Positions 23,346 to 35,754 are shown, counted from the stretch's first letter. The stretch is DNA of 64,000 nt from Atopsyche davidsoni (GCA_022113835.1 JAILWY010000011.1:5456001-5520000), one strand, 5' to 3'. Notes: generated by a model not told the origin, from the sequence alone. Program-made: numbers and translations.

Positions 23346-26300
23346 AATTTGAAATTCGCCTGAAAATCTGTCATATAAAGATAAATGATGGCTAATGTGT
23401 GTATTAACGGAAAGCCATCTGATTTTAAATTATAATATTTATACAAACAAAACTTTGATTCCGAACGACGTCTTTGAAGTACAAATTGTATTTTAAGATT
23501 AATTGAATATTATATAAATCAGATTTGAAATAACTGAAAAATTTTTTTTCGCAGGTTAAGACCCGAGACAACATGATTGTTATAACCAAGCGTGCTAACC
23601 TCTGAATGATTATGAAGCTTGAAATACTGTCTATAAACTGTTTGATTCATGCATTATATTTTTTTTTTTTTTGGGTGCATCACCAACGGGATGTGCAGGA
23701 GTAAAACGAAAAATCAATTCCGAGATCAGATCTATTTCGGTGTTTAATTGGCGCTGGGATAGACAGTCTCTTCCTGCGATGATTGGTCGCGGCTGAAATA
23801 CAGAAGAAGATGTCATCCGGTCTGTAATTCAGATTTCAGCAAATCTAATTAACACAAAAAAAAAAAATTACGTTAGCAATACTCCTAGAAATATGATTCT
23901 TGCATATATCATACATTTTACTCATACTAAACATTTTTGCTCTTTTTAAAAGTTTCACATCTTCATAATCTCTTCCTACTGTAAATAAAATCTGTGTCCA
24001 CGATATATACCTTTTTATATTAAATATTAAAAAATAATTTAAAAAAGTTTTGTACAGCAAAACATTGCATTGTTCAAATATCAAACGACCAATAGATTCT
24101 CATCATTATTTTTCTCAGTGTAAATGGTATTCGAACCCACACTTACCGTCTATCGCGGTCTTTTAATTTGTCCAATTTCCAATTTCCAATATCCAATCGA
24201 TTATTTGCAATATTTATTTTTATATAGCATACATTAATATTTTGTCGTGTATGTATTTAATTTTATGAAAATATCCCTACGGAGGATGAAGTGCATATAA
24301 AAGAAATCCTATATTTATTGTTTTATCTTAACGACTGAGGCATGAAAAATAGCTGTTTTTTTCTTTGTATAATCCATTTTTCGGTTCGATCCCCCCACAC
24401 AATTAGCATTGCTAATAAATTATTATTTCTTTGCCGCTTTTCCGAACAATTTTCTAGTGTTGTAACACGAGAAAAAAGTTGAAAAATTCGGCGCCCCATC
24501 CCTCCCCGGTCCCCCCAAATCATTATTCTTGCGGTACTAGCCGGTATCAACTTTTTATGGGAGAGCGAGGGGCATTAATACATTTTTTTGCGTTTGAATT
24601 TATCGCGCATTTGCATAAATAATCAAATTAATAAATTGACTGCAATTCCGCGCTATCCTGTCGAAAATTTCGGAATAAATCAACCAAGTGATGAATCTAA
24701 TTTTGAAGCGAATTTTAAAAACAACTTCTTTTGAATTGATTACTTATATATTTTATTTCGTTTTTAATCAATTTTTAATATGTATAGTTCGTATGCATGA
24801 TAAGAGAAAAGAATTAAAATCAAAGATAATTATTAAAAATATATAAGGGCAAGCAAACCTTACCCTTTACCGATATTTTACGATTTTCTTTAAAATACAC
24901 GGTATAAGATTTTTAATATGTGTATTTATTTTAAAATACATCGAATTTTACTCAATACAATTAAAAAAACACAACCATAAAAATATTTTTTTAAATTTAA
25001 TTGTACAGTAAATAATAAAAAAAATATCGCCCCCCTTATGAAAGCAGAAAATTACTTGTCTTAAAAATATATTTAAATTTAATTTCAAATAACAAAAACA
25101 AATTATTAAAAATATATCTTCATTTTCGCATCGACACCAGTATGAAAAATATTCGCTCCAACACAATAAAATGCAATATTCAAATTTAAATAAAAACACA
25201 CAAAACCGTGTCAAATAATATCAAATATATTTATTTACAAATCACAATAATACTAATTATATTTTTTACATTTAATAAGAGCACAATTATTTAGAATGTT
25301 TAAGGTAAAATAGATTTTTCACACTTGCAACATTTTTTTTGGGACGTCACCCAAGTATTGTTGATAATCGATCATTGCCGCGTTCATTAGTCGATAAATA
25401 TAATTAAATAAGTGCGGTTTCTATAATTTACCATATAAATAAACCATTAATAATATTTTAATTACAGTGTCAACAATATTTTTCGTAGCTTTGTGCAATA
25501 AATTGGTTTTTTGATTTAAAAGTGTATCGACATTTTTTGACAGCTTGTAAAACGTGCCGCGCGATTTTTTTTTGTGTTAATTTAATCTTTTACTGGTGAA
25601 ATTTAATATTAAAAGTGCATTTCATCGTAATAAAGCTTGTGATTTTATAACATTTTACTACCATGTATCGATTTTTATTCGATAAATAAACCACATTCAT
25701 ATTGAAACACGTTTTTTCACTACACATGTTTTTGAGGCGCAATGAACGCTCCAATGATAAACGCCGTAAGTTTATAATGTGTAACAATAACATTGAAAAG
25801 CAAATATAACACAGCTGTGTTTAAATATGCATAGTAATGATCCTCCGTCATTAAATTTCTTAGATGCCAATATCGTTGTACTGAATATATAAAAATATGA
25901 CCTAAGACTAAAAAAATTTGACAACAAGGCAATGAGAGTTCTTTCTCCTTATAAAAGCGTCGTCAACTGATTTATTGAACCAAAGATCAAAACGTAGAAA
26001 CAATTTCGGTTTTTTTTTTAAGTGACTTTCGGACTGGTTTCGTGTATCAATTTTAGAGTTATGAAGTACATGTTTCAGTGTTATTTTTTATTGTGAGTGA
26101 TTTGTGGTGATAAGTGTAATGTGTGGTGCTGCATCACTCTTTATCTTCTGATCGCCAGGTTACCAGAATAAGACTTTGGGGTAAGTTCTGAGCAGAAATT
26201 TAGTCTCCAGTCACTGGCCATTACTTAATGCTGATATATATATATATATATATAAAATTTATCACGATTGTTTATAAAAAATATTAATGAATCAATGCCA

Positions 26301-26650
26301 CTAAGCTAGGGCATGTCTAAATTTTAAAATTTCGTTTCTTTATTTTTAGTTATTATACAAAAGTGTAATTAATACGTAATGAATTTAGACATATTTTTTT
26401 ACATAAAATTTACCAGGTTTTGGCTGCCGTTATTTTGATTTATAAAAAATTCTATAGCAATACATAAGCATAGCACTCAAATATTTGCTGCCGCATTTAA
26501 CTTTTTATCATTATGTTTAAAAGGATAGTCATAGCAGAAAATAAAACTGAACCGAATTATAAATAATATTTTTTTTTATTAACTGGCGTATAAAAGTTTT
26601 AAAATTAGTCTGAGAACCCCCAAAGGTGGAGGGAAATTCACAAATTTCAC
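23346..26650. other. Non-coding region, no gene seen
   Basis: AT-rich. On the minus strand near 24126-24145 a GTGGGTTCGAATACC B-box-like segment looks like a diverged family A T-arm. A 7-bp tandem repeat (TCCAATT, four units) follows at 24171-24198. A (TA)n run lies at 26234-26255. The many 60-90-codon minus frames at 23845-25932 are AT-rich, hydrophobic by composition and show no domain. Confidence 0.5.
24171..24198 (+). repeat. 7-bp tandem repeat, 4 copies
   Basis: Units TCCAATT, TCCAATT, TCCAATA, TCCAATC in direct succession. Confidence 0.9.
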
Positions 26651-26659
26651 CGGCGCTTC

Positions 26660-26950
26660 TCACAAATCACATACGATAAAGGAGCCGAACTTTTTGCTGG
26701 AACAACCATAGATTGTCTTTCGCGCACAAGTTTCGGCGGTGTCGCGTTCGCCGTTCTCGAAAAAAGTTCCGCGAAACTTGTCGCCGAATTGTTCTTGCGA
26801 AAGTGAGCGGTACACACAAGTTTCTATCGAGTTGGCTTTGAAGTTCGCACCGAGATAGGGGTGAAATTTGAGAGGCGAGGTCGGTTTTTCAGCGACCAGG
26901 GTTACCAACCTCTGACCCGGGAATTTCGACGTCGATTTCGGGGTGACCGT
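26660..26950 (-). other. Open, GC-richer minus-strand stretch (possible exon, unproven)
   Basis: The minus strand is open from about 27097 to a TGA at 26660-26662, but the 5' third overlaps the family B element and cannot be native coding sequence. The remaining roughly 95 codons are GC-richer than the flanks and end in a cysteine-bearing segment (GCSSKKFGSFIVCDL). No domain or splice acceptor is convincing. It may be a terminal exon, a decayed one, or chance. I do not recognise the product. Confidence 0.2.
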
Positions 26951-27004
26951 GTTTCGCCGGCGATATTGTATTACTGTGCATAAAAAAATAATAAAAATAA
27001 ATAT

Positions 27005-27188
27005 TTTTGTTGAGGGACAAGGCATTTGAGGCATCAGATCCATTATTATAATGATAAAAGTACCTTTGCTAGTATTGCTAGTTTCGACCCGATACACTGG
27101 GTCATCATCAGATGCTTAACTTAACTGGAAATAATTTTAATAAACTCAATGTGAAGACAAAATACAAAGGTACTTTTATCATTATTTT
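27005..27188 (+). mobile_element. Family B element, copy B1
   Basis: The element begins with the family tail (TTGTTGAGGGACAAGGCATT, 27008-27027). Short inverted repeats follow: AATGATAAAAGTACCTTTG at about 27050 is mirrored by CAAAGGTACTTTTATCATT ending at 27183. Unlike B2 and B3 the interior is not palindromic and holds a single minus-strand hammerhead motif, so this may be close to the unfolded parental form. The 11-bp direct repeat AAAATAAATAT flanks it at 26994-27004 and 27189-27199. Confidence 0.85.
27071..27116 (-). ncRNA. Hammerhead-ribozyme motif of B1
   Basis: Minus strand, in order: stem I AGCAT; core CTGATGA; extra T; stem II GACCC/GGGTC around an 8-base loop; GAA; stem III ACTAGC; cleavage-position A; stem I closing strand ATACT (four of five pairs). 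The catalytic core is canonical apart from the inserted T. The stem III palindrome has lost one base of symmetry. Confidence 0.65.
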
Positions 27189-27199
27189 AAAATAAATAT

Positions 27200-30100
27200 A
27201 TTCAAGCCAAATTAAATAAAACCTTAATACAATGTGTAGACTTGTATATATAAGTATGTTTTTTTTTTTGAGTGAGTGTTTTACGTAGCTTACTCCGTAA
27301 AAGCAAAATAGCTGATTGTGTTAGCCAGATATTTCTACAGCAGTTAATTATAGTTTATATTTATTTGTCCTCAAATCAAAATGCAAATGTGCAGGTAGCA
27401 TTGATTTTATGCATGTGTTTTTTTTTTTTTAATATAAAAGTACTTGTTTCTGCGTGATATTTTAAGTCATGGTCGCATTGAAAAATTGGCAAGGTTGACT
27501 CTTGGGAAATGAGTTTGAAAGACGAGCAGAGGAATAAAGTAGCAAAGGTGCTGCAAGAAGAGCGCAAGGGTGGTGGCTGGGGGGGGTGGAACACACCAAG
27601 GGGGGGCTATGGGGGTAGGAGACAAGGAGGCGGGGGTAGGGGGCGCGGAGACAAGCGGGGCAAACCCGAAAAAACACACATTTCTATGATAAATGTTTGA
27701 TAAGGCCTTCGGATTTCAGGGGGCGGCCGCATCTTCCCCGAGGGACCGGCGGGGCTAAATTAAGCAAGAAATTGGAAATGCATTTTTAATTTTAGATTGT
27801 TAATTAAATGGATGTTTTTTTTATTATTTTGGCATTGCCTTGTTATGATAATCATTGAAATTTTTTATCAGTCTTGTAACAACATTTCACTGTGGCAAGT
27901 CTTAAACGAATCGAAATATGTTAAGCATATACTGCTTTCATCATAAAAAATAAGATTAAAGCAAACTATACATGACTGCAATTTTATATTGGATATTTTT
28001 TGTTTGTATATAAAAAAGTCAATTTTCATACGGTGAATTATTGATTCAGATAAAAATAAATGAACAAAACATAAAAATGTTATATGATCGTAATTAATAC
28101 AAAAAAAACACAATAAATATCAGAGATAACGGAAGATGCGGGGGGAGGGGGGACGCGAGTAAATGAGACGCGATTCGCTGCCCCCTCGCAAAACAAAAAT
28201 TAAACCAAACTAAGGGGAGGCGACTTGTCAAAAAAAAAAAAAAAAACAAGAATTAGAGAATCGTCCCCCGCTCTCTCGACCTACCCCCGGCGAAGATAAG
28301 ACTATATGAATGATTATAAAATATGCATGGGTTTTTTAATTTTTTCTTTCTACCCAGCGCCACCCACTTAAGTAGCATTTGTTTTATTTCTATTTTTTTT
28401 TACTTTTGCTATATATAAGTCCATCATTCCGGGACCTCTTTGCCCAGTCAGCCGTGCCAACGGTGGAGTTTTTTTTTTAATTATTTTTTAATCAATTCTA
28501 ATGGACGTCTGCGAATTTCGGTAATATATTTTTTGTATCGCAAAACGTCGTTCGTTTTGATATTAGATTTTTGTTTGTTTTTTTTTTTTTTTTCGTCGGG
28601 GAGGTTCGCTGCGCCTCGAATGTGCTATTTTTATGATAGGCTTGTTTTCGCACTACTTAGCTAATGTGTCGATTTCCCCTGGCATCCCCTTTAATTTAGA
28701 AGCTTTGGAATGTATTTGGAAATAATATATAATAAAATTAATACATTCGCAAATAGTCGTTCAATCGTTATTTTTATTTTATACACTCGAACTTCAAAAA
28801 GTGTTTTTTTATTGATATGCGTAGCAATAAAAGATTTTCTAAATAAATCGCTAATAAATTAGCTCTCATTCAAATTAAAAAATAAAACTTTTAAAAACAG
28901 AGAGCGGCCGGCCAATTATCGCCATTTTAGTCTAATTGAAAAAAAAACTGTTTAATCTCAACTTACCCCACTCTCCCCGGCCTGTTTCGTCTCAATCGAG
29001 GGGCTAATTATCCGATTAATTGATGGAAATTAGTCCGAGTGGAATTTGATTAAATAAACGGGAGAAAAGAGGAAAAACCGTCCTTTTTCCGGACGGAGGA
29101 GACGTCGCCCGGCATCCTCCGTGAATATTGAAGCGCGGATCCGTCTCCTAAATGGTTCCATTTAGTGGGATTAATAAAAAAAAAAAAGGAAATTCGAGTG
29201 TCCGATCTTAGATGGGCACATTTAAAAATTCTGATTTGATTACTCCATAAATCGCCCCTCCGGCTTTATTTGGAGAGGCTCCAAAAGTGCCCATTTAGAG
29301 AATATGTATTTTTCACTCTTCACTATCTTTGAAAAAGATTTTTTACAATATAATCTTTGAGAGTCAAATACACCAACTGACCAATAGATAAAGTTCAGAT
29401 TTTTTCTTCTTAGTTTTTCTTTTATCAATACAGGGGCCATCTTTAAGCATTTTGATTTGGGGTTTCAATTAATCTAAAATAGCTGCTTAAACCTTTACAC
29501 TTTAATATTGATTTCTATGAATTTGTAGTTAATTCTAATACAAAGTTGATTACGTAGCTAATTACTATGCAGTTCTGCTTAAAACTCAAGTAAAGCTTGT
29601 GATTATATTTTTTAAAAACTAGGTTTATCGAAGAGTTTTTTTTAATTCTGTAATAGGTTATCAAATGCCGAACTATTATTTTACAAATCAGTCAAACTTT
29701 ATGGCACAATGAAGAATATGAAACACTCGTGGCAAAAATCAACCTCTCACATTAATCCACTACTAAAATGCAAACCTGCCGAAACCCCACACATTACTAT
29801 TCACAAAAGTGCTATCAGAAACAGCAAATACCTGTTCGTAAAATAGTAATACCTCACAGAGACCGCGCACGCTAATCTGCACATAAAACGGAGCACTTGC
29901 TGGAATGATGTTGAACTACATCCGTGGGTGGCGTTACCTCCGAGTATTGTCACCCCTAAACCGACGGTTAAGCCGATCACCTGTTGGCTGGCGATTTAAC
30001 CCGCGGATTAAGCCCCCTGTTGGAGCCCCTGTCAAAGCTTTTGGATCATTAGTCGTTCGTAAACAGCCGAGTGTGGCTGCAGCGCGGGCCAACGATGCGT

Positions 30101-30880
30101 ACGGGCGCGGGCACCCAACACCCAAATACCACACAATCCTATTTATTCCTCATATTTACTTATTGATATTAAATAAATGACCATTGACTGTTTTTATTTC
30201 TGTGTAGCATAAATTTTTTATTTTTTTTTTGACAAACATTTTGTGTCAACGTAAAATAAGAATATTTTTTATTTATCGTCAAAGAATTATTATTATTTGT
30301 AATTAAAATAATATTGCTGTAATTCATTATACAGTCGAGTGGCTTTACTTTTTTCCAAATATACTTCTCAGAAAAGCGCTTAATTGAGACAATAGTAAAT
30401 TTGAATAAATATAATCCCAAAATATCAAAGATATATATAAAAATAACCTTAAGTTGCTTTATTTAAATATCGGTAAATATGAAAAACTTATCAACTTTTT
30501 TCCAAATACAAAAAGCTTACATAAATATAAAACCCATTTCATAATGTAGATTGAAGAACTCGTTGGCAAGTTGGCTGTCAATATGACGGAATACACGTAT
30601 TATTCAATGTATCTCAATTGCTTGTCGGGTGATTCCGTTCACCACCTGAAAGTTTATATAATTTAAAGTTTACTTTCATAACAATAGGTGTACAAAATCA
30701 CTAAAAATATCACCGTGTTGGCCGTCAACCTATAACTCACAGCAACATGATTATACACAACGAACCACAAAAGTCTCATGTAAATATACTTCTAAAAACA
30801 TTATCATCGTCGTCGTTGGTTTCATCATCATTTTTAATTGGTATTAAAAGGACCCGGGAACCCACTTCACTATAAAAAAC
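27200..30880. other. Non-coding region, no gene seen
   Basis: AT-rich with GC islands at 27540-27760 (purine-rich), 28130-28290, 28900-29160 and 29890-30120. CCCCGCTCTC and CTCTCCCCGG boxes near 28265 and 28975 belong to the recurring GGGGAGAG theme. Frames on both strands of these islands (for example 29905-30180) show no known domain. Confidence 0.5.
27579..27643 (+). other. G-quadruplex-prone purine tract
   Basis: Five runs of at least five G (27579-27586, 27600-27606, 27611-27615, 27632-27636, 27639-27643) lie within 65 bases, one pair separated by 16 bases. It could fold as a long-loop quadruplex in the G-rich strand. Confidence 0.5.
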
Positions 30881-30952
30881 CATGAATACTGGCTCAACAT
30901 ATATGCTCAGTGAAATGGTCGCCAACCTCCTCTGAGAAAAACCTCTCATAGA
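30881..30952 (+). pseudogene. Retrotransposon 3'-end fragment, copy F2
   Basis: The stretch from ATACTGGCTCAACATATATG to GAAATGGTCGCCAACCTCCT matches, in reverse orientation, the copy at 41883-41985, and partly the fragment at 33108-33165. The MVANLL-type residues continue the F1 reading. The frame is broken. Confidence 0.5.
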
Positions 30953-30969
30953 TGTGACCAATATGAAAT

Positions 30970-32070
30970 TTTTCAACTCATTAATTAATTGAATAAGTAG
31001 TCAGTTTTAGACATACAACCAGTACTTTAATCAGTGCATTTAAAATCAAGGCAATGTAAATATATTATTGGTACCAAAACAGTGGACTGCCTTTCATTGG
31101 GCGTGATGAAGTGGAGATGAGAAAAATGCCAGCAGCACCAACGGAGATTACCATTTTTTTTTATTAAATATTCACAACAAGAGTTTTTATTATTATGAGC
31201 ATAAATTCACAATAAATCAATTCATACACCTTTTAAACGTTAATTATTCGAAATATAACGGAACGGAAATTCGCAATCAATAAGGTGTAAACATCCCTTT
31301 AGAGTGCATCAACGCCCCTAGAGCCGCCTCCCTGATTCACCCCTCATTCATTTTCACACAGCCTGACTATATCTACTGACGTACACTAGAATAAATGTTG
31401 AATATTTTTTCAATACAAATTTTCAAGAGTTAAAATTATAAAAAAAATCTTTAAAAAATCTTCTGATAATTGGAAATAAAATTTCAACAAATTTTGCTCG
31501 TTCAGTATTTTTTTTTATCATAAACACAAAAGTTTTGTAACCAAAGGTGAAAACATATTTTTTAGGAAAAATATAATGCATAAGTTAGTAATAATTAACA
31601 TATACTTCACTAAACTAATTGCGACTGTGTGTTACAAAAAAGTTCCTTACTAAGTGTTGTTTGCATTTAATAGATAGTGCTTGAAATTTTTTTTTTCTTT
31701 CAGTAATTAACGTTTGATTATTTAATATAAAATGAATGTATTTTTTAGTATGGGTGTTAGTTTTCAAAATAACTGTTTTAAATAAAAAAATATAAATTTT
31801 TGTTTTTAGTTAGAAGCACTTTATATTTTAATATCTAATGGATTTTTTTTATACCTTTTTTATATGAATGAATAAAAAGTCTACTAATCAATATTTTAAT
31901 GCGGAGATTGAAGAGAGTTGTTCAATGCCTGAAATAGAGTGAAATTAATACATACCTGCCAAGTGCAGACAATGTAGTTAATATGTTTACATGTTTAATC
32001 TGCCGTGCGAATTCATAGAGCGACATTATTTAAGATAAAACTAAAAAAAAAAAAACTTCAATCACTGTAG
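30970..32070. other. Non-coding region, no gene seen
   Basis: AT-rich. A slightly GC-richer patch lies at 31285-31350. Nothing repeated or coding recognised. Confidence 0.55.
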
Positions 32071-32254
32071 CTAACCGAGGGATCAGTGCGCCGATAGCGT
32101 TATGAGCAAAGCTTTTTTTTTATTTTTTATTATTTTCATTTTGCTTATTTCTCCCAGACTGGCGACGTCGCGGGGCGACTTTACGACTGCGCTAACTTGT
32201 CCCGTTACAGATTGCAAATAATAATTTATTAGATGCGTTCGTCAAAGGGATGCC

Positions 32255-32277
32255 GCGCACATGTCCGACATGTGCGC
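32255..32277. promoter_or_regulatory. Perfect 10-bp-arm palindrome, ACATGT-centred
   Basis: GCGCACATGT, spacer CCG, then ACATGTGCGC. The right arm overlaps the second TGCGCCGATA copy, so both may be read by one complex. Confidence 0.6.
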
Positions 32278-32315
32278 CGATAGCGATCCAAACGGCTGCT
32301 ATATAATTAAAAAAA

Positions 32316-32333
32316 ATATATATATATATATAT
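32316..32333. repeat. (TA)n microsatellite
   Basis: About nine TA units. Confidence 0.9.
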
Positions 32334-32907
32334 CGCGTGTATGGCGAAGGTGATATATATGTACTTTATAATTTTTTTTTTTAATTTACTCAACGTATAT
32401 GAGGTGATGTTGTATTTTTTGAAACACTTATATAATTCATATTATACATGTGTCGCAATTTCTTAAAGGTAGAATACACACGTAGAAACAGTCTCGCCAT
32501 CCAATAGTGTCTTTTTACTTTGCTTTAAATGTAGGACGCTCTTGGCTAGAAGCCGGCTACACATAGTGCGACACAATTGATATGAAAGCATCCTCGAATG
32601 CATTGTTTACTATTAGGGGGGGTTATTAGTTTTTATTGGCATTCGCGTGTCGGTCGTGTCGTGGCGCGTGTAGGCGGCTGTGTCGCATCGTTGGTGGGCG
32701 GCTTCTCCAGACAACCCCACAGACGGCCAACCAGCGTCATCGAAAAACTACATTCGAGTATTTTTGAGCGGCCATAAATCGTTATCTTTTTTTTTTCATC
32801 TCCGGCGTCGCGGAGATGGTGAAGATATCGGCGCACACGCACAATGCCGGCCCATTAGCGTAGGAAGCGATAAAAGCCAGCGGCGCGAGGCCCGGCCGGC
32901 GCTCCCG

Positions 32908-32923
32908 GGCGGACATGTCCGCC
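32908..32923. promoter_or_regulatory. Perfect 16-bp palindrome GGCGGACATGTCCGCC
   Basis: Exactly self-complementary. The inner GGACATGTCC fits the p53-family half-site pattern RRRCWWGYYY, but no second half-site stands at the standard spacing, so the factor is open. Confidence 0.5.
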
Positions 32924-32960
32924 GACTTGTGAAGACGCGATATTAAAAAATAATTAACAA

Positions 32961-35498
32961 AATCGGCCATCTTTGGTTCTTTGATATATTTTCTGCGTGT
33001 TTGTTTTACAGTCGTAAAGTACGTGTCGTTATAGCTATATCAGGCCGCGGCTATACTATACCCGAGCGGTACGCGAGCAACGCGAGATTCATTCCTCGTG
33101 CTTCCTTCTCAGGTGTCTCTCGCTGAGCATGTATTTATTCTGAGCCAGTTCTCATGGTTTTCTTAAAAATAGTATGCTCGATAGTATATAAGCGCTGGAG
33201 TTTAGATCTGATGTGCAGCAGAAATAATAGAAACAGCCTTATGCAAGATACTTCCAGAACGCATCCCTCCCCAATCATTACAAGTTCACTACTTCATTAC
33301 CGATTCTTTGCATACACTCAAAGTACAGAATGGCAGCCATGTACAAGCAACAAAATGGGGGAAATAATATATATATTGTAAATATCAAAATAATCAGTCA
33401 CGCCCTGAACTTTATATTCTCCTAAAATTGGTAACTCAGTTATTCTTTATGGAGTTGCCAAGACACTTAAGACAGCAATCTATGAACTGAATTAGTAAGT
33501 TTTTCCCGTTTCCCGTCCAGGTTTTGAATTTTTCTTCATATGTCCCTTCTCAAAGGCAGACGAAGAAGAATGCATCATGCTCTTCATGCCTCTTTATTTA
33601 TCTTACAAATCTTACTCATTCAGCTGTACTCTCGACTTCTACCCACTAGCGCAAATTTTACATCTTCATTAGCTTTCTTCTTCCAATTCCTTTTTTTCCT
33701 TTGATTTTTTCCTGGCCAATCAACTAGGGTAGGGTACATTTAATATTTTTTTTTAAATATAGTTATACGCTTATTTACCATTGTCAGGTCTTTTCTTTTC
33801 TTGCGCATTCTATGGCAATCTCATTTTTGGCGTGGTTAACTCATGGTATTTTAAAGCCACGTTTAAAATACATGACTGATTTTAATGAAATAGAGATCTT
33901 ACCCGATGAAAAATATAATTTATAAAAATACATTCATATGGCACCAATTAAAAAAAAATACGTTTCAAATTTTTCTCAGAATTCAGTCCAATAATAAATT
34001 ATTTGAATTCATTTTTAAATTTCGCAAGAGGAAAAAAAACACTGAGTCTTTGCTGTTCGGTTAATTTGGTCCATAACGACTTTATCGCTTCTGATGTTTC
34101 AATATGAGTAACATGAGTTATGACTTTTTATCTGCACTTGATAATATACACTCGCGTCCAGACTCATATGCCTTCAAACCCGAAACAGATGTGGGGATAT
34201 GACTTGCTTTTTTCACCGTTTTTTCCCTGCTCCACGGGTTGATTGACATCTCGTGTGTGTGTGTATATTTACGTACATATTTAGAAGAGCCATAATAATT
34301 TTCCTAATTGATGGACCGCGGAAGATGTCGGCAATAAATTTGTATTTTTTACTCTCCTTTACGACGCCTGTCGGTAAAACTTGGATGTATAAATATTCGT
34401 TTTGTTCTTGTGCTTTTTTTTAAAAACGTAATTAGTTTATTTGTAGCAGTAGAAGCTCAAATGTTTCCGTTATAAAAATAAATAATGAGAAGTGTATTTT
34501 TTATTAGAATTCTTCATCTGATATTGGATAGTGTTAATGAGAGATGTGAAATATCTTTGATTTCGGTAAGAGAGGAGGAAAAGTGCAGGTGTGCAAACAG
34601 TATAAAACGTTAAAAATCAAGTGTTGCTGTTGGTAAAAAAATAAAATATATATGCAACTACTATAATAAAGTTTATTTTTTTAATAAAAATCAACCCAAA
34701 CAATGTTTAAAATATTTTTTTCGGGACTCGAAAAATGCGTTGAATAATATAGAAATTCTTCAGTAAATATTCACAAATTTAACATTTAACTTGTGATGGG
34801 TTAATTCTTTAAACATTCTCTGTAATTGTTATTTTTTATAATTTCAAGATATTTGAGAAGCAAAAAAATAGCACGGAAAGTGCGTGCAACACTTTGAAAA
34901 ATAAATATCCCCACACCAAATCACAACTAGTCGCGACAGCTCCAATTTTTTTTTCGATGTGACGTCATCTCCCCTTTCATTATTTGCGGAAGACATCCGA
35001 AATCATAACGTAGTGCAGCCATAACAATATTTAGTATTTAGACGCCCTGTATATGAGACGCAGCCGATAGAAATCCGGCGCGTCTTTGGCGAGCGACATA
35101 GTGATTTTGCGTACAGCGTGGACGAAAATCACGTCATTTAATATATTTTTTTTATTTTTTACTCACGCACGAAAAAGTTCGATGCTCTCATTTTGACGAT
35201 GTGCTTTTAGCACTTGCAAGGTGCTGAGCACGAAAATATTTAAATTTTAGCATACAGTAAATCTTGCTATTCAGTTTAATCGGCTGTTTTATTTTGAATA
35301 ATGTATTCACACATACATTAATATACTATGCCAAAACTTTGAAAGTGCAATCATTTATAATTTGTGCGTGGGGGTTAAAATCAGGAGCATATTTCCATAT
35401 ATCCTTATTTCTATTCGCATAAGAATTATAAAAAAACTATTGTATTACAGTGTTTTTTAAGAAAACATAGAAATCTTGATATACAATATCAAAGACAT
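32961..35498. other. Non-coding region with repeat fragments
   Basis: AT-rich. 33108-33165 (minus) and 33540-33690 (minus) are retrotransposon fragments of family F. A CREB/ATF palindrome TGACGTCA lies at 34960-34967, and a GC-richer motif-bearing stretch (GCAGCCGATAGAAATCC) near 35060. A short (GT)n run is near 34252. No gene. Confidence 0.5.
33540..33690 (-). pseudogene. Retrotransposon 3'-end fragment, copy F4
   Basis: On the minus strand this has TTTGCGCTAGTGG, then GTCGAGAGTACAGCTGAA, then GAGGCATGAAGA, in the same order as copy F9 at 51275-51405. Frameshifts and stops are present. Confidence 0.5.
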
Positions 35499-35501
35499 GT
35501 T

Positions 35502-35754
35502 TACTAATATAATTAGGCACATTAGTTCACACATAGAAGGTGATTAAAGAAATTCTCAGATATCATCGTGATTTGTGTGGAATTTGAACCCACATCCCCA
35601 GGCTTGCATGGCCGGTGTACTGACCATTGTACTAACGAAACACAACCATTAATCGAGAATTTTTATAAATCTACATATGAACCAATGTGCCCAGGCCAAT
35701 TTAAAATATAAACCTGTAATAGGTAATAAATACGCATTTGATTGACGTTCAATC
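35502..35754. mobile_element. Family A element, copy A5 (near full length)
   Basis: The left arm TTACTAATATAATTAGGCAC leads into the body (AAAGAAATTCTCAG), then a full-length tRNA-like cloverleaf on the minus strand, then CATTAATCGAGAATTTTTAT. A diverged right arm (CATATGAACCAATGTGCCC) and the tail follow, ending GATTGACGTTCAATC. This copy is not a perfect palindrome and shows the unit with its tRNA-like centre intact. No clear flanking duplication. Confidence 0.8.
35570..35641 (-). other. Full-length tRNA-like cloverleaf in A5
   Basis: All arms have standard lengths on the minus strand: acceptor strands GTTTCGT and ACAAATC (five of seven pair); TA; D-stem GTAC/GTAC with loop AATGGTCA; A; anticodon stem CCGGC/GCCTG with loop CATGCAA; 5-base variable loop; T-arm GTGGG, TTCAAAT, TCCAC. 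From memory, the D-arm region most resembles tRNA-Asp. Position 33 is A, not the invariant T, and the stems carry mismatches. I therefore read it as a tRNA-derived head, not a working tRNA gene. Confidence 0.65.

Larger units (their letters stand above)
32075..32960. promoter_or_regulatory. Candidate cis-regulatory island with repeated TGCGCCGATA
   Basis: TGCGCCGATAGCG occurs twice (32087-32099 and 32273-32285) and the reverse complement of TGCGCCGATA once (32826-32835). Two strong palindromes lie here: GCGCACATGT and ACATGTGCGC around CCG (32255-32277), and GGCGGACATGTCCGCC (32908-32923), both centred on ACATGT. A GCCATCTTTG YY1/Pho-like word sits near 32967. The 32640-32940 part is over half G+C. 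Open frames at 32633-32970 on both strands reflect this composition and match no family. Confidence 0.4.

Noticed and set aside
23560..23625. Minus-strand tRNA-like sequence (GGTTAGCACGCTTGG)
   Set aside because: A-box mismatches at conserved positions and the presumed B-box lacks the TTCGA core.
32908..32923. Full p53-family response element
   Set aside because: Only one good half-site (GGACATGTCC). The nearest CATG/CTTG words are at the wrong spacing.
35570..35641. Functional tRNA gene
   Set aside because: Mismatches in acceptor, anticodon and T stems, A at invariant position 33, and location inside a repeat family with many decayed copies.
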